A stretch of 64,000 nucleotides of DNA, from contig NZ_CP197171.1 in the NCBI RefSeq assembly GCF_052055485.1, positions 2,604,001 through 2,668,000 of the forward strand, in the 5' to 3' direction. Made by a program: the position numbers and the translations under genes. Under the pieces are notes generated by a model. That model was given only the letters and a program-made list of their open reading frames with translations. It was not told the origin of the DNA and did not search any database. Shown piece after piece: positions 35,402 to 44,017 of the stretch. Numbering within the stretch: position 1 is the stretch's first letter; every line of letters begins with the position of its first letter. The stretch comes from Amphibacillus sp052055485 (GTDB lineage: Bacteria > Bacillota > Bacilli > Bacillales > Amphibacillaceae).

Positions 35402-35872
35402 ATGGTTTATTATCTTTTAGCCTTACTTATTATTTTACTTGACCAAGTGACAAAATGGCTTGTTTTAGCGAACATGGAAATAAGAGAAAGCATCCCGATT
35501 ATAGAGAATTTTTTATACATAACATCACATCGAAATTCAGGTGCTGCTTGGGGCATCTTAGCAGATCAGATGATACTTTTCTATGTTATTACAGTCATTG
35601 TTATTGTTGTACTTGTCTATTACATCAAACAGTATGCTAAGACAAATAAATGGCTTGGATTTGGCTTAGGTTTGATTTTAGGTGGAGCCATTGGTAATTT
35701 TATTGATCGTTTGATTTATCAAGAAGTTGTCGATTTTATCGATGTTTATTTTGGTTCTTATAGTTATCCAATTTTTAATGTTGCCGACTCTGCACTAGTT
35801 ATGGGTGTGATTATTATTGGAATCTTCATTTTAAAAGATGAGTTTGGAAAGGGCGCTAAAGGAAATGGATAA
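35402..35872 (+). CDS. lspA: Lipoprotein signal peptidase (signal peptidase II)
   Basis: Four-helix membrane aspartic protease of 156 residues that cleaves lipoprotein signal peptides before the lipid-modified cysteine. The motifs LLDQVTKWLV, NSGAAWGIL, GGAIGNFIDRL (first catalytic Asp) and FNVADSALVMG (second catalytic Asp) are intact. I use the ATG at 35402, five bases after GGGGGA; the frame can be extended to 35348 but that would cross the probable promoter. It overlaps rluD by eight bases, as in many Bacillaceae. Confidence 0.95.
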   Translation: MVYYLLALLIILLDQVTKWLVLANMEIRESIPIIENFLYITSHRNSGAAWGILADQMILFYVITVIVIVVLVYYIKQYAKTNKWLGFGLGLILGGAIGNFIDRLIYQEVVDFIDVYFGSYSYPIFNVADSALVMGVIIIGIFILKDEFGKGAKGNG

Positions 35873-36779
35873 TAATGAATATGTGATTGAATCAACCGAA
35901 GAAAATGTACGGATCGATAAGCTAATGAGCACCTTGTTAGCCGACGTATCGAGAGCTCAAATTCAAAATTGGATTAAATCTGGTTTAGTCAAGGTGAATG
36001 GAAAAGAGGTCAAGGCTAATCATCGTTGCCAGACAGGACAAAAGGTTATTTGGGAAGAGCCTGAGGCAGAAATGATTAAAATTGAACCAGAAGACCTCTC
36101 CCTTGATATTATTTATGAGGATGAAGACCTTATGGTTGTTAACAAGAGAAAAGGGATGGTCGTCCATCCAGCAATAGGTCATTATTCAGAAACATTAGTT
36201 AATGGCTTGTTATTTCATACTCAACAATTATCGACGATAAATGGTGAGTTGCGTCCTGGAATTATTCATCGAATCGACCGTGATACAAGTGGCTTGCTAA
36301 TGGTTGCTAAAAATGATCAAGCTCATCAGGAATTAGCCAAACAACTTCAAGAGAAAAAGGTGAAACGCTCTTATCTTGCTTTAGTGCATGGTGCTATCCC
36401 GCACGAATATGGGACAATTGAAGCACCGATCGGGAGAAATCCGAAAGATCGCCAAAGCATGGCTGTTGTATCAAATGGTAAAGAGGCAGTGACTCATTTT
36501 GAAGTGATTGAACGAGTGAATCAAAAGTTTACCCTTGTTAGATGTGAGCTTGAAACAGGACGGACACATCAAATTCGTGTTCATATGAAATATATTGGAT
36601 TTCCAATTGTTGGTGACCCGAAATACGGTCAAAGAAAGACAATTAAAGAAGATGGCCAAGCTCTTCATGCACAAGAATTAGGTTTTGAACATCCACGTAC
36701 CAAAGAATGGTTCCATTTTAAAGTGGATCCGCCAGAAAGTTTTAATAAATATTTAGCAAAAGCCCGAGAAACTTATTGA
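35865..36779 (+). CDS. ylyB: RluD-type 23S rRNA pseudouridine synthase (YlyB)
   Basis: Protein of 304 residues. An N-terminal S4 domain (RIDKLMSTLLADVSRAQIQNWIKSGLVKVNG) precedes the RluA-family catalytic domain with the aspartate in IIHRIDRDTSGLLMVAKND. The ends LETGRTHQIRVHMK and GDPKYG are typical. Family members isomerise uridines in helix 69 or other parts of 23S rRNA; the exact site is inferred. I start it at ATG 35865, inside the end of lspA. The pyr promoter overlaps its stop codon. Confidence 0.92.
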   Translation: MDNNEYVIESTEENVRIDKLMSTLLADVSRAQIQNWIKSGLVKVNGKEVKANHRCQTGQKVIWEEPEAEMIKIEPEDLSLDIIYEDEDLMVVNKRKGMVVHPAIGHYSETLVNGLLFHTQQLSTINGELRPGIIHRIDRDTSGLLMVAKNDQAHQELAKQLQEKKVKRSYLALVHGAIPHEYGTIEAPIGRNPKDRQSMAVVSNGKEAVTHFEVIERVNQKFTLVRCELETGRTHQIRVHMKYIGFPIVGDPKYGQRKTIKEDGQALHAQELGFEHPRTKEWFHFKVDPPESFNKYLAKARETY

Positions 36780-36806
36780 CTTGTGTAACAATTTCTGAAA
36801 TAATAT
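36776..36806 (+). promoter_or_regulatory. Probable promoter of the pyr operon
   Basis: TTGACT (36776-36781) overlaps the rluD stop; AATAAT at 17 bases or TAATAT at 19 bases (36801-36806) can serve as -10. The start would lie about 36812, just before the first PyrR-binding loop at 36820. Confidence 0.5.
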
Positions 36807-36819
36807 AGAGAATAAAATA

Positions 36820-37110
36820 ACCTTTAAATACAGTCCCGTGAGACTGAAAAGGAATGAATGGTTTGCACTTTAAGAAAGTATAACCATTTTAAAGTGTAAA
36901 ATTTAAGAAAAACAATTGATTTCACAAGACTTTCGACTAAGTTTCCCACATCCCTCGAAAATAAAGATCCATTTACTTCGTGCGATGTATCGCTCTTAGG
37001 TTTTCCTTGTCCGATGGGAACGTCGAAGTCAGTATATCAATGTGAATTGAGTTATTCTAAGATACGTCTATTCAAATCCCTTTTCTCACGTGGAGAACAG
37101 GGTTTTTTTT
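36820..37110 (+). promoter_or_regulatory. PyrR attenuator 1 (leader of pyrR)
   Basis: CTTTAAATACAGTCCCGTGA followed by GACTGAAAAGG (36821-36852) matches the PyrR-binding loop, whose core is AGTCC-G-GAG-CT. The terminator CCCTTTTCTC/GAGAACAGGG with eight Ts lies at 37078-37110, about 225 bases later. In the second leader here the same distance is only about 40 bases. Part of the extra length (about 36900-37050) resembles the dispersed intergenic element. Inverted repeats in between (ATGGTT/AACCAT, GCACTTTAAG/CTTTAAAGTG) might form the antiterminator. UMP-bound PyrR should favour termination. Confidence 0.75.
36900..37050 (-). repeat. Dispersed intergenic element, copy D, inside the pyrR leader
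   Basis: On the reverse strand, TGACTTCGACGTTC (complement near 37020-37034) and GAGCGATACATCGCACGAAG (complement near 36975-36995) resemble the GGTGACTTCGACGTTCGAC and AGGCGATGTAGCTTCGAG blocks of copy B. The copy is short and diverged, so this is a moderate-confidence call. Confidence 0.5.
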
Positions 37111-37174
37111 GTTAAAGAAATAAAAAACTAGTCTTGAATAGTTAAGTTTTAATGTTCGATTAAGGAGGATAACA

Positions 37175-37717
37175 ATGGAACAGAAGGCTGTTGTCTTAGA
37201 TCAACCAGCAATTAATCGAGCTTTGACTCGAATTGCCCATGAAATATTAGAACATCATAAAGGAATAGACGATCTTATTCTAGTTGGAATCAAGACACGT
37301 GGTGTGCCTTTGGCTAAAAGACTCCAGCGTAAAATCCGACAGATTGAAGGTGTAGACATCCCGATTGGGGATATCGATATTACCCTTTATCGTGATGATT
37401 TAAGTCATGTGACAGAGCAAGCTGAACCCACAGTGAATACAGCCGATTTCCAAATAAATATTGACGGAAAAAAAATCATTCTTGTTGATGATGTGCTATA
37501 TACAGGCCGAACCGTTCGCGCAGCTATGGATGCCTTGATTGACTTGGGTCGTCCAGCTCAAATTCAATTAGCCGTATTGGTTGATCGCGGTCATCGAGAA
37601 TTACCCATCCGAGCTGATTTTATTGGAAAGAATATACCAACTTCTCAAGCAGAGGTTGTCATTGTGACACTAGAAGAAACAGATGGTACAGATTTAGTTA
37701 GTATTTACCAAAAATAA
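37175..37717 (+). CDS. pyrR: Bifunctional pyr operon regulator / uracil phosphoribosyltransferase PyrR
   Basis: Protein of 180 residues with a type I phosphoribosyltransferase fold. The PRPP loop ILVDDVLYTGRTVRAAMDAL (about residues 98-117) is complete. Basic residues in RLQRKIRQIEG and GRPAQIQLAVLVDRGHRELPIRAD belong to the RNA-binding face. PyrR binds the leader loops at 36820 and 37731 when UMP is high and causes termination; it also has weak UPRTase activity. AAGGAGGATAAC precedes the ATG. It is the first gene of the operon, as in Bacillus. Confidence 0.97.
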   Translation: MEQKAVVLDQPAINRALTRIAHEILEHHKGIDDLILVGIKTRGVPLAKRLQRKIRQIEGVDIPIGDIDITLYRDDLSHVTEQAEPTVNTADFQINIDGKKIILVDDVLYTGRTVRAAMDALIDLGRPAQIQLAVLVDRGHRELPIRADFIGKNIPTSQAEVVIVTLEETDGTDLVSIYQK

Positions 37718-37730
37718 ATAAACTTTTTTA

Positions 37731-37839
37731 GAAACCTTTAAACCAAGTCCCGTGAGGCTTGCAAGGTTGTATAGGGATACGTGTGTGTACTTACACATGA
37801 TTTAAAGCCTCTTTGCAACTTTGCAAAGAGGCTTTTTGT
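37731..37839 (+). promoter_or_regulatory. PyrR attenuator 2 (pyrR-pyrP)
   Basis: CCTTTAAACCAAGTCCCGTG followed by AGGCTTGCAAGG (about 37733-37764) is a textbook PyrR-binding loop. The terminator AAGCCTCTTTGCAA (37805-37818) pairs perfectly with TTGCAAAGAGGCTT (37821-37834), followed by Ts. The spacing of loop and terminator is compact. Confidence 0.88.
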
Positions 37840-37882
37840 TTTAAGTAAGATCTGAGTAGATAGAAAGAGGAGGAAGTGTCAA

Positions 37883-39250
37883 ATGAAAAGATTAGATATG
37901 GTAATGGATGTAGGAGATATACCGAAAAAAACAAAGTGGTTGATGTTAAGTTTACAACATTTATTCGCCATGTTTGGTTCAACAGTTCTTGTACCATTTT
38001 TAACAGGATTATCACCCTCTGTTGCGCTTATTTCAAGTGGATCGGGTACAATTGCTTATTTATTTATAACAAAAGGGAAAATTCCTGCTTATCTAGGATC
38101 TAGCTTTGCCTTTATTACACCACTAATCATGGCCATTGGTATGACTGATGCTGGAGTGGCAGGAGCAATGATTGGTAGTTTTATGGCAGGTTTGGTTTAT
38201 GGCACACTTGCTCTTTTAATCGGTGCTTTTGGTTTAGATTGGCTGATGAGAATTTTACCACCCATTGTTGTGGGTCCAGTTATTGTTGTTATTGGATTAG
38301 GATTAGCACCAACAGCGATTGATATGGCCATGAATGTAGATGGTGTTTATAGTGGACAACACTTTTCAGTAGCGATTGTGACCTTAATTGTCACAATAAT
38401 TGGTTCATTATTCTTCAGAGGATTTTTCGGACTTATTCCTATTTTAATTGGCATCGTTATAGGTTATATTTATGCACTTATTATAGGTATTGTTGATACA
38501 ACAGCTATATCTGAGAGTTGGAATCAGATTATTAGTGCCAGCTCAGCAGGAGAGTTTTTCAGTGCGATTTTTGTAATGCCGGAATTTGTTATTCCTTTCG
38601 TCCATTACTCACCTTTCGCTGTCTTTAATTGGAGCATTGTTGCAGTTATGGTCCCTGTGGCATTAGTTACAATTGCTGAACATATCGGCGATCAAATGGT
38701 GCTATCTAAAGTTGTTGGACGTAATTTTATTAAAGAGCCAGGCTTACATCGTTCACTTTTGGGGGATGGTGTTGCAACGTTGATTGCTTCATGTTTAGGG
38801 GGACCGCCAAATACAACTTATGGTGAAAATATTGGTGTTTTAGCGATTACAAGAATTTTTAGTGTGTTTGTTATCGGTGGAGCTGCTGTACTAGCGATTT
38901 TGTTTGGCTTTATTGGGATTATTTCAGATGTCATCATGTCGATTCCAACACCAGTTATGGGCGGTGTTTCGATTCTATTGTTTGGTATTATCGCTTCTAG
39001 TGGTTTAAGAATGTTGATCGATAATCAAGTTGATTTAGGCAATAATCGAAATTTAATTGTAGCTTCTGTTATTTTAGTGCTTGGGATTGGTGGGGCATTA
39101 GTTAAATTCACCGTCTTCGGAGTGGAGTTTGAAATTGCTGGAATGGCGTTAGCAGCTATCATTGGTGTTGTGTTAAACCTAGTTTTACCAGATAAAGAAG
39201 CTGGATATGGAAATGGAAATATGTTTGAAACAGATCAGACGACAGAATAG
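37883..39250 (+). CDS. pyrP: Uracil permease PyrP (UraA family)
   Basis: Nucleobase-cation symporter-2 (UraA/PyrP) of 455 residues with about 14 membrane segments. It begins DVGDIPKKTKWLMLSLQHLFAMFGSTVLVPFLTGL, the family N-terminus (TM1 with the conserved QH-FAMFG pattern). The substrate-site motif TIAEHIGDQ (Glu near residue 270) and GGPPNTTYGENIGV (near 309) are clear. GAGGAGGAAGTG precedes the ATG. It imports uracil by proton symport and lies between two leader/terminator regions. Confidence 0.95.
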   Translation: MKRLDMVMDVGDIPKKTKWLMLSLQHLFAMFGSTVLVPFLTGLSPSVALISSGSGTIAYLFITKGKIPAYLGSSFAFITPLIMAIGMTDAGVAGAMIGSFMAGLVYGTLALLIGAFGLDWLMRILPPIVVGPVIVVIGLGLAPTAIDMAMNVDGVYSGQHFSVAIVTLIVTIIGSLFFRGFFGLIPILIGIVIGYIYALIIGIVDTTAISESWNQIISASSAGEFFSAIFVMPEFVIPFVHYSPFAVFNWSIVAVMVPVALVTIAEHIGDQMVLSKVVGRNFIKEPGLHRSLLGDGVATLIASCLGGPPNTTYGENIGVLAITRIFSVFVIGGAAVLAILFGFIGIISDVIMSIPTPVMGGVSILLFGIIASSGLRMLIDNQVDLGNNRNLIVASVILVLGIGGALVKFTVFGVEFEIAGMALAAIIGVVLNLVLPDKEAGYGNGNMFETDQTTE

Positions 39251-39258
39251 TTGTCTAC

Positions 39259-39291
39259 AGACTAGCGATATTAAATGAGCTAGTCTTTTTT
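39259..39291 (+). terminator. Intrinsic terminator after pyrP
   Basis: AGACTAGC (39259-39266) pairs with GCTAGTCT (39279-39286), with a 12-base loop and a T-run. B. subtilis has a third PyrR attenuator here, but I see no PyrR-binding loop before this stem. Confidence 0.7.
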
Positions 39292-39330
39292 ACAAGCAAA
39301 ATTAAATGATTGGTAAAAAGCAGTAGAAGT

Positions 39331-39402
39331 GCGTGTTCAAAATGGGAAGTGAAAAAGACTGAGAGATTCGATGTGTCATGTTTAGCGGACTTTTTGAACA
39401 TT
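39331..39402 (+). repeat. Short dispersed element, copy E (about 70 bp)
   Basis: TGTTCAAAATG (39334-39344) and CTTTTTGAACA (39390-39400) are the same inverted ends as copy B, with only about 45 bases between (including GATTCGATGTGTC). It looks like an internally deleted copy, placed 35 bases before pyrB. Confidence 0.65.
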
Positions 39403-39437
39403 TTCTAGAACAAATTAAATTAACGAGGTGAAAATGA

Positions 39438-40373
39438 ATGAATAACTTTGTCTCCATGAAAACAATGCAAACAGAAGAAATTCTCCATTTAATCAAACAA
39501 ACAGATCGTTTCGCGAATGATGGATTATCAAAAACAGAAACAGATAAAAAACGTTTTGTTACAAATTTATTCTATGAACCAAGTACACGAACGAAATTGA
39601 GCTTTGAAGTTGCCGAGAAAAAATTAGGCTTTGAAGTAATAGATTTTCAGGTCGATTACTCGAGTGTACTTAAAGGTGAATCTGTTTATGATACGGCAAA
39701 GACTGTTGCATCAATCGGAGCGGAGGCGGTTGTTATTCGTCATCCTTTAGATAATACCGTACAGGAACTTGCTGAGCAGTTAGATATCCCAGTTATTAAT
39801 GCCGGAGATGGTGCAGGTGAACATCCGACGCAATGCCTGTTAGATATTTACACCATGTATAAAGAATTCGGCGATTTAAAGGGATTAAATATACTTATTG
39901 TTGGTGACATTGTCCATAGTCGTGTGGCGCGCTCCAATGCTTATGCTCTTCGAACCTTAGGTGCTAATGTCTCTTTTGCTTCTAAACCAGAGTGGCAAGA
40001 TCAACGATTAGATTTTCCTTATGTTGAGTTGGATGATGCGATTGAAACCAGTGATGTTGTCATGTTGCTACGGATTCAATCAGAACGACATGATCAACCC
40101 AAACCAATAGAAGACAATAACTATTTGGAGAAATACGGTTTAACCATTGAACGAGAAAAAAGAATGAAAAAGACGGCTATTATCATGCATCCTGCCCCTG
40201 TCAATCGTGGTGTGGAAATTGATGATTCACTGGTAGAGTGCAAACGGTCAAGAATTTTCAAACAGATGGAATACGGTGTTTATGCTCGAATGGCTGTACT
40301 TGATCATCTATTAAATAAGGAGGAACCACAATATGGCGACAATTATCAAACAGTGCTCGCACACGTTGACTAA
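39438..40373 (+). CDS. pyrB: Aspartate carbamoyltransferase catalytic subunit
   Basis: Protein of 311 residues that joins carbamoyl phosphate and aspartate, the second step of UMP synthesis. The carbamoyl-phosphate motif FYEPSTRTKLSFE (near residue 50), the catalytic region GDGAGEHPTQ (near 128) and the aspartate-site motif MHPAPVNRGVEID are intact. There is no regulatory-subunit gene, as usual in Bacillus, where the enzyme is an unregulated trimer. GAGGTG is the ribosome site. Its end overlaps pyrC by 41 bases. Confidence 0.97.
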   Translation: MNNFVSMKTMQTEEILHLIKQTDRFANDGLSKTETDKKRFVTNLFYEPSTRTKLSFEVAEKKLGFEVIDFQVDYSSVLKGESVYDTAKTVASIGAEAVVIRHPLDNTVQELAEQLDIPVINAGDGAGEHPTQCLLDIYTMYKEFGDLKGLNILIVGDIVHSRVARSNAYALRTLGANVSFASKPEWQDQRLDFPYVELDDAIETSDVVMLLRIQSERHDQPKPIEDNNYLEKYGLTIEREKRMKKTAIIMHPAPVNRGVEIDDSLVECKRSRIFKQMEYGVYARMAVLDHLLNKEEPQYGDNYQTVLAHVD

Positions 40374-41610
40374 TATTGAATCAGAAAAAATTGATCTCAA
40401 GATTGAGCAGGGAAAAATAATTGAAATATCAAAGCATATTAGTGAAAAATCAGGTGACCGTGTGATTGAAGCACATGGAAAGCTAATTGCCCCTGGCTTT
40501 GTAGATGTCCATGTTCATCTACGTGAGCCTGGCGGTGAAGCGAAGGAAACCATTTTGACGGGAACAGAAGCTGCCGCACGTGGGGGTTACACAACGATTT
40601 GTGCAATGCCTAATACACATCCGGTACCAGATGATGAAATAAATCTTAGTCATTTAGTTCAAAAAATAAAGCAAACAGCATTAGTTAATGTGCTGCCATA
40701 TGGTTCAATGACAAAAGGCTTACAAGGTAAGGAACTCGTTGATTTTAAAAGTTTGGCTGACAAGGGTGCTTTTGCTTTTACAGACGATGGTGTGGGTATT
40801 CAATCAGCAAATGACATGCTTAAAGCGATGCAAGCAGCAAAACAGTTAAACAAGGCGATAGTTGCTCATTGTGAAGATAATTCATTGATTCATAATGGAA
40901 GTGTCCATCAAGGAGAGGTCAGTGAGCGACTAGGTGTAAATGGAATTCCTTCAATTTGTGAGTCTGTTCAAATTGCTCGTGATGTCTTGCTGGCTGAGGC
41001 AACAGGTTGTCATTATCATGTTTGCCATGTCAGTACGAAAGAATCTGTCAGGGTTATCCGTGACGCCAAACGGGCGGGCATTCATGTGACGGCAGAAGTC
41101 ACACCACATCATCTCTTATTAAATGAAACAGCCATTAAAGCGAAAGACACGAACTTTAAAATGAATCCACCTTTACGGGCAAAAGAAGATCAAGTTGCCC
41201 TGTGGGAAGGCTTGCTGGATGGAACGATTGATTTTATTGCAACAGATCATGCACCGCACACTGCACTCGAAAAATCACAGCCACTTGAACAAGCGCCATT
41301 TGGGATTGTTGGTTTAGAAACAGCTTTTGCCCTACTCCATACGCATCTGGTTGAAAAGGGTAAGTGTACACTTGAACAACTGATCGATTGGATGAGTAAA
41401 AAACCTGCTGCTGTTTTTGGCTTAGCAAAGGGAGTTATTGAGACAGGTGCTGATGCAGATCTTGTCCTGTTGGATTTAACAGATCAATGGTCAATTGATC
41501 CAGAAACATTTAAGTCTAAAGGGAGAAACACACCCTTTTCTAATTGGGATGTCAGTGGAAAACCTGTTTTAACAATGGTTGCTGGTCAAGTCGTATATCA
41601 AGAGATGTAA
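40333..41610 (+). CDS. pyrC: Dihydroorotase
   Basis: Zinc amidohydrolase of 425 residues (class I type) that closes carbamoyl aspartate to dihydroorotate. The metal motif is DVHVHLREPGGEAKE (near residue 58). Histidines in VAHCEDN and YHVCHVSTKES and the aspartate in FIATDHAPHT are in place. AAGGAGGAACCAC before the ATG at 40333 lies inside the pyrB end. In Bacillus the carbamoyl-phosphate synthetase genes pyrAA and pyrAB follow; here only 28 bases separate it from pyrK. Confidence 0.97.
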   Translation: MATIIKQCSHTLTNIESEKIDLKIEQGKIIEISKHISEKSGDRVIEAHGKLIAPGFVDVHVHLREPGGEAKETILTGTEAAARGGYTTICAMPNTHPVPDDEINLSHLVQKIKQTALVNVLPYGSMTKGLQGKELVDFKSLADKGAFAFTDDGVGIQSANDMLKAMQAAKQLNKAIVAHCEDNSLIHNGSVHQGEVSERLGVNGIPSICESVQIARDVLLAEATGCHYHVCHVSTKESVRVIRDAKRAGIHVTAEVTPHHLLLNETAIKAKDTNFKMNPPLRAKEDQVALWEGLLDGTIDFIATDHAPHTALEKSQPLEQAPFGIVGLETAFALLHTHLVEKGKCTLEQLIDWMSKKPAAVFGLAKGVIETGADADLVLLDLTDQWSIDPETFKSKGRNTPFSNWDVSGKPVLTMVAGQVVYQEM

Positions 41611-41638
41611 AAATAGGATCGAAAGGGGATAGATGTGA

Positions 41639-42406
41639 ATGGAACAGTTAGAGGTTTCTGTTGAACAAGTTGAACGGATTGCAAAGCAAACGATAAAACT
41701 TAATTTGAAACTTGATTTAGAACGGTTAAGCAAATTTAAGCCTGGACAATTTATTCATATTAAGGTGACACATGGAACAGAATATATGCTAAGACGTCCG
41801 ATTTCGATTGCCAATATTGATCTTGATCGACAAGTTCTTACCGTCATTTTCAAAATATTTGGTGAGGGAACTAGAATCATGGCTCAATTACAAGTCGGAC
41901 AGCTACTTGATATCCTCATTCCCTGTGGAAATGGCTATCCGATTGAAGATCTCAAGATTAAACACGCCCTTTTAATTGGTGGTGGCGTGGGTGTCCCACC
42001 CCTTTACTATCTTGCTAGAAAACTAGTTGAAAAAGGGATAAAGGTTACAACCATTATTGGTTTTCAGACTAAAGATGATATTTTTTATCAAGCTGAATTT
42101 AAAGCATTAGGTTCATGTTTTGTGACAACAGATGATGGGAGCTATGGTCATAGGGGATTTGTTACGGATGTGATTGAACAAGAAACCATTGATTTCGATT
42201 ATTATTTCAGTTGTGGACCTACAGCGATGTTAAAGACTGTACAAAACAAATTAGATCATTTCCCGGGCTATATTTCACTCGAAGAACGAATGGGTTGTGG
42301 GATTGGGGCTTGCTATGCATGTATTGTTCCATCGACTGATGGTAAAGAATATAAGAAGATTTGTGTTGATGGACCTGTGTTTGGAGCAAGTGAGGTGATG
42401 ATCTAA
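41639..42406 (+). CDS. pyrK: Dihydroorotate dehydrogenase electron-transfer subunit PyrK
   Basis: Flavo-iron-sulfur protein of 255 residues. An FAD-binding barrel (MLRRPISIAN near residue 53), a NAD-binding region (LLIGGGVGVPPLYYLAR near 115) and a C-terminal [2Fe-2S] cluster motif, RMGCGIGACYACIVP...KICVDGPVF with four cysteines, are all present. It passes electrons from dihydroorotate via PyrD to NAD+, marking a class 1B enzyme. AAAGGGGAT is the ribosome site. Its stop overlaps the pyrD start by one base. Confidence 0.96.
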   Translation: MEQLEVSVEQVERIAKQTIKLNLKLDLERLSKFKPGQFIHIKVTHGTEYMLRRPISIANIDLDRQVLTVIFKIFGEGTRIMAQLQVGQLLDILIPCGNGYPIEDLKIKHALLIGGGVGVPPLYYLARKLVEKGIKVTTIIGFQTKDDIFYQAEFKALGSCFVTTDDGSYGHRGFVTDVIEQETIDFDYYFSCGPTAMLKTVQNKLDHFPGYISLEERMGCGIGACYACIVPSTDGKEYKKICVDGPVFGASEVMI

Positions 42407-43320
42407 TGAATCTATCCATTGACTTACCTGGGTTAAGCTTGAAAAATCCAATTATGCCTGCGTCGGGTTGTTTTGGTTTTGGTAAAGAATATAGTCAATT
42501 CTATGATCTTAGCCAATTAGGGGCAATTATGATTAAGGCAGCGACACTTGAATTACGTTTGGGTAACCGAACGCCGCGAGTAGCAGAAACTTATGCCGGG
42601 ATGTTAAATGCCATTGGCTTACAAAATCCAGGTGTTGAAGCCATTATTGATCAAGAACTTCCCTTCTTAAAACACTATGACTTACCTGTAATTGCTAATG
42701 TTGCAGGGAGTACGATTGAGGAATATGAGCAAGTGGCTAAAAGATTGCGCCGGACAAATGATATAGCCGCAATTGAACTGAATATTTCTTGCCCAAATGT
42801 CAAAGAAGGCGGTGTTCAGTTCGGAACAGATCCAGACGTTGCAGCTGAGGTGACCCAACGGGTTAAGGAAGCTAGTCATGTGCCTGTTTACGTTAAATTA
42901 TCACCAAATGTAACGGACATTGTTGCTATTGCTCAGGCAGTTGAACAGGCGGGGGCTGATGGGATCACAATGATTAACTCGTTAACAGGAATGCAAATAG
43001 ATTTGAATAAACGACAACCGTTATTAGCAAATCAAGTGGGAGGTTTGACGGGACCGGCAATCAAACCAGTTGCGATTCGAATGATCTATCAAGTTTTTCA
43101 AGCTGTTAAGATACCTGTCATTGGTATGGGGGGTATAACGAAGGTAGAGGACGTTTTAGAATTTTTATTAGCTGGTGCTAGTGCAGTTGCGATTGGAACA
43201 GCTAATTTTCAGAATCCCATGATTTGTGCAGAGATTATTGACCAACTCCCTGCTTGTTTAGAGAAATACGGATTTAAATCAGTCGAAGACGCGATTGGAA
43301 AGGGGCATCAAGATGGGTAA
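42406..43320 (+). CDS. pyrD: Dihydroorotate dehydrogenase, catalytic subunit (class 1B)
   Basis: FMN-dependent TIM-barrel enzyme of 304 residues. The FMN and substrate motifs PIMPASGCFGFGKEY, NAIGLQNPG, NISCPNVKEGG (with the catalytic cysteine) and IPVIGMGGI are visible. It works in a complex with PyrK and oxidises dihydroorotate to orotate in the cytoplasm. The ATG shares a base with the pyrK stop and overlaps pyrF by eight bases, so the genes are coupled. Confidence 0.97.
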   Translation: MNLSIDLPGLSLKNPIMPASGCFGFGKEYSQFYDLSQLGAIMIKAATLELRLGNRTPRVAETYAGMLNAIGLQNPGVEAIIDQELPFLKHYDLPVIANVAGSTIEEYEQVAKRLRRTNDIAAIELNISCPNVKEGGVQFGTDPDVAAEVTQRVKEASHVPVYVKLSPNVTDIVAIAQAVEQAGADGITMINSLTGMQIDLNKRQPLLANQVGGLTGPAIKPVAIRMIYQVFQAVKIPVIGMGGITKVEDVLEFLLAGASAVAIGTANFQNPMICAEIIDQLPACLEKYGFKSVEDAIGKGHQDG

Positions 43321-44017
43321 TCCTATATATCTAGCCTTAGATTTTAATGATTGGCAAGAAACTGAACAATTTTTAGACAAACATCAACTTGATCGAGTTG
43401 CTGTAAAGGTGGGAATGGAGTTATTTTATCACGAGGGACCAGATGTCATTAAACGTTTGCGAGATCGTGGTCATGATATTTTTCTAGATATTAAACTTCA
43501 CGATATACCAACAACCATTTATAAAGCGATGAAAAACATTGCTAAACTAGATGTGGAGTTGACTAATGTTCATGGTTTAGGCGGTGGAGAAATGATCCGT
43601 GCGGCTAAAGCGGGTTTACTTGATGGAGCAAAGAATTCAAAGCCACCAGAATTATTAGCTGTTACCTTGTTAACATCGATGCAAAAAGAAGTACTTGAAC
43701 AAGAATTAAATATTCAGGGTTCAATTGAAGATACAGTGACTCATCTGGCCAAGCTTGCTCAAGACAATGGGGCAGATGGGGTTGTTTGTTCAGCACATGA
43801 AGTTCGAGCCTTAAAAGCTATCTGTGGCAGAGCGTTTTTAGCCGTTACCCCTGGCATTCGATTGTTAAATAGTGATTCGGATGATCAGAAGCGGGTAGCA
43901 ACGCCGGCTTTGGCAAAAAGGAATGGTGCAGATGCACTCGTGATCGGTCGAAGTATTACGTTGGCTGAAGACCCTAAGCAAGCCTATATTATAGCAAAAG
44001 AGGAGTGGAACGCATGA
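43313..44017 (+). CDS. pyrF: Orotidine 5'-phosphate decarboxylase
   Basis: TIM-barrel enzyme of 234 residues that decarboxylates OMP to UMP. The catalytic Asp-Lys-Asp set is in DIFLDIKLHDIPTT (near residue 58). The phosphate-gripper end VIGRSITLAEDPKQAY is present. I start it at ATG 43313, after GAAAGGGG at seven bases and inside the end of pyrD; the in-frame ATG at 43295 has no site. It overlaps pyrE by four bases. Confidence 0.96.
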   Translation: MGNPIYLALDFNDWQETEQFLDKHQLDRVAVKVGMELFYHEGPDVIKRLRDRGHDIFLDIKLHDIPTTIYKAMKNIAKLDVELTNVHGLGGGEMIRAAKAGLLDGAKNSKPPELLAVTLLTSMQKEVLEQELNIQGSIEDTVTHLAKLAQDNGADGVVCSAHEVRALKAICGRAFLAVTPGIRLLNSDSDDQKRVATPALAKRNGADALVIGRSITLAEDPKQAYIIAKEEWNA

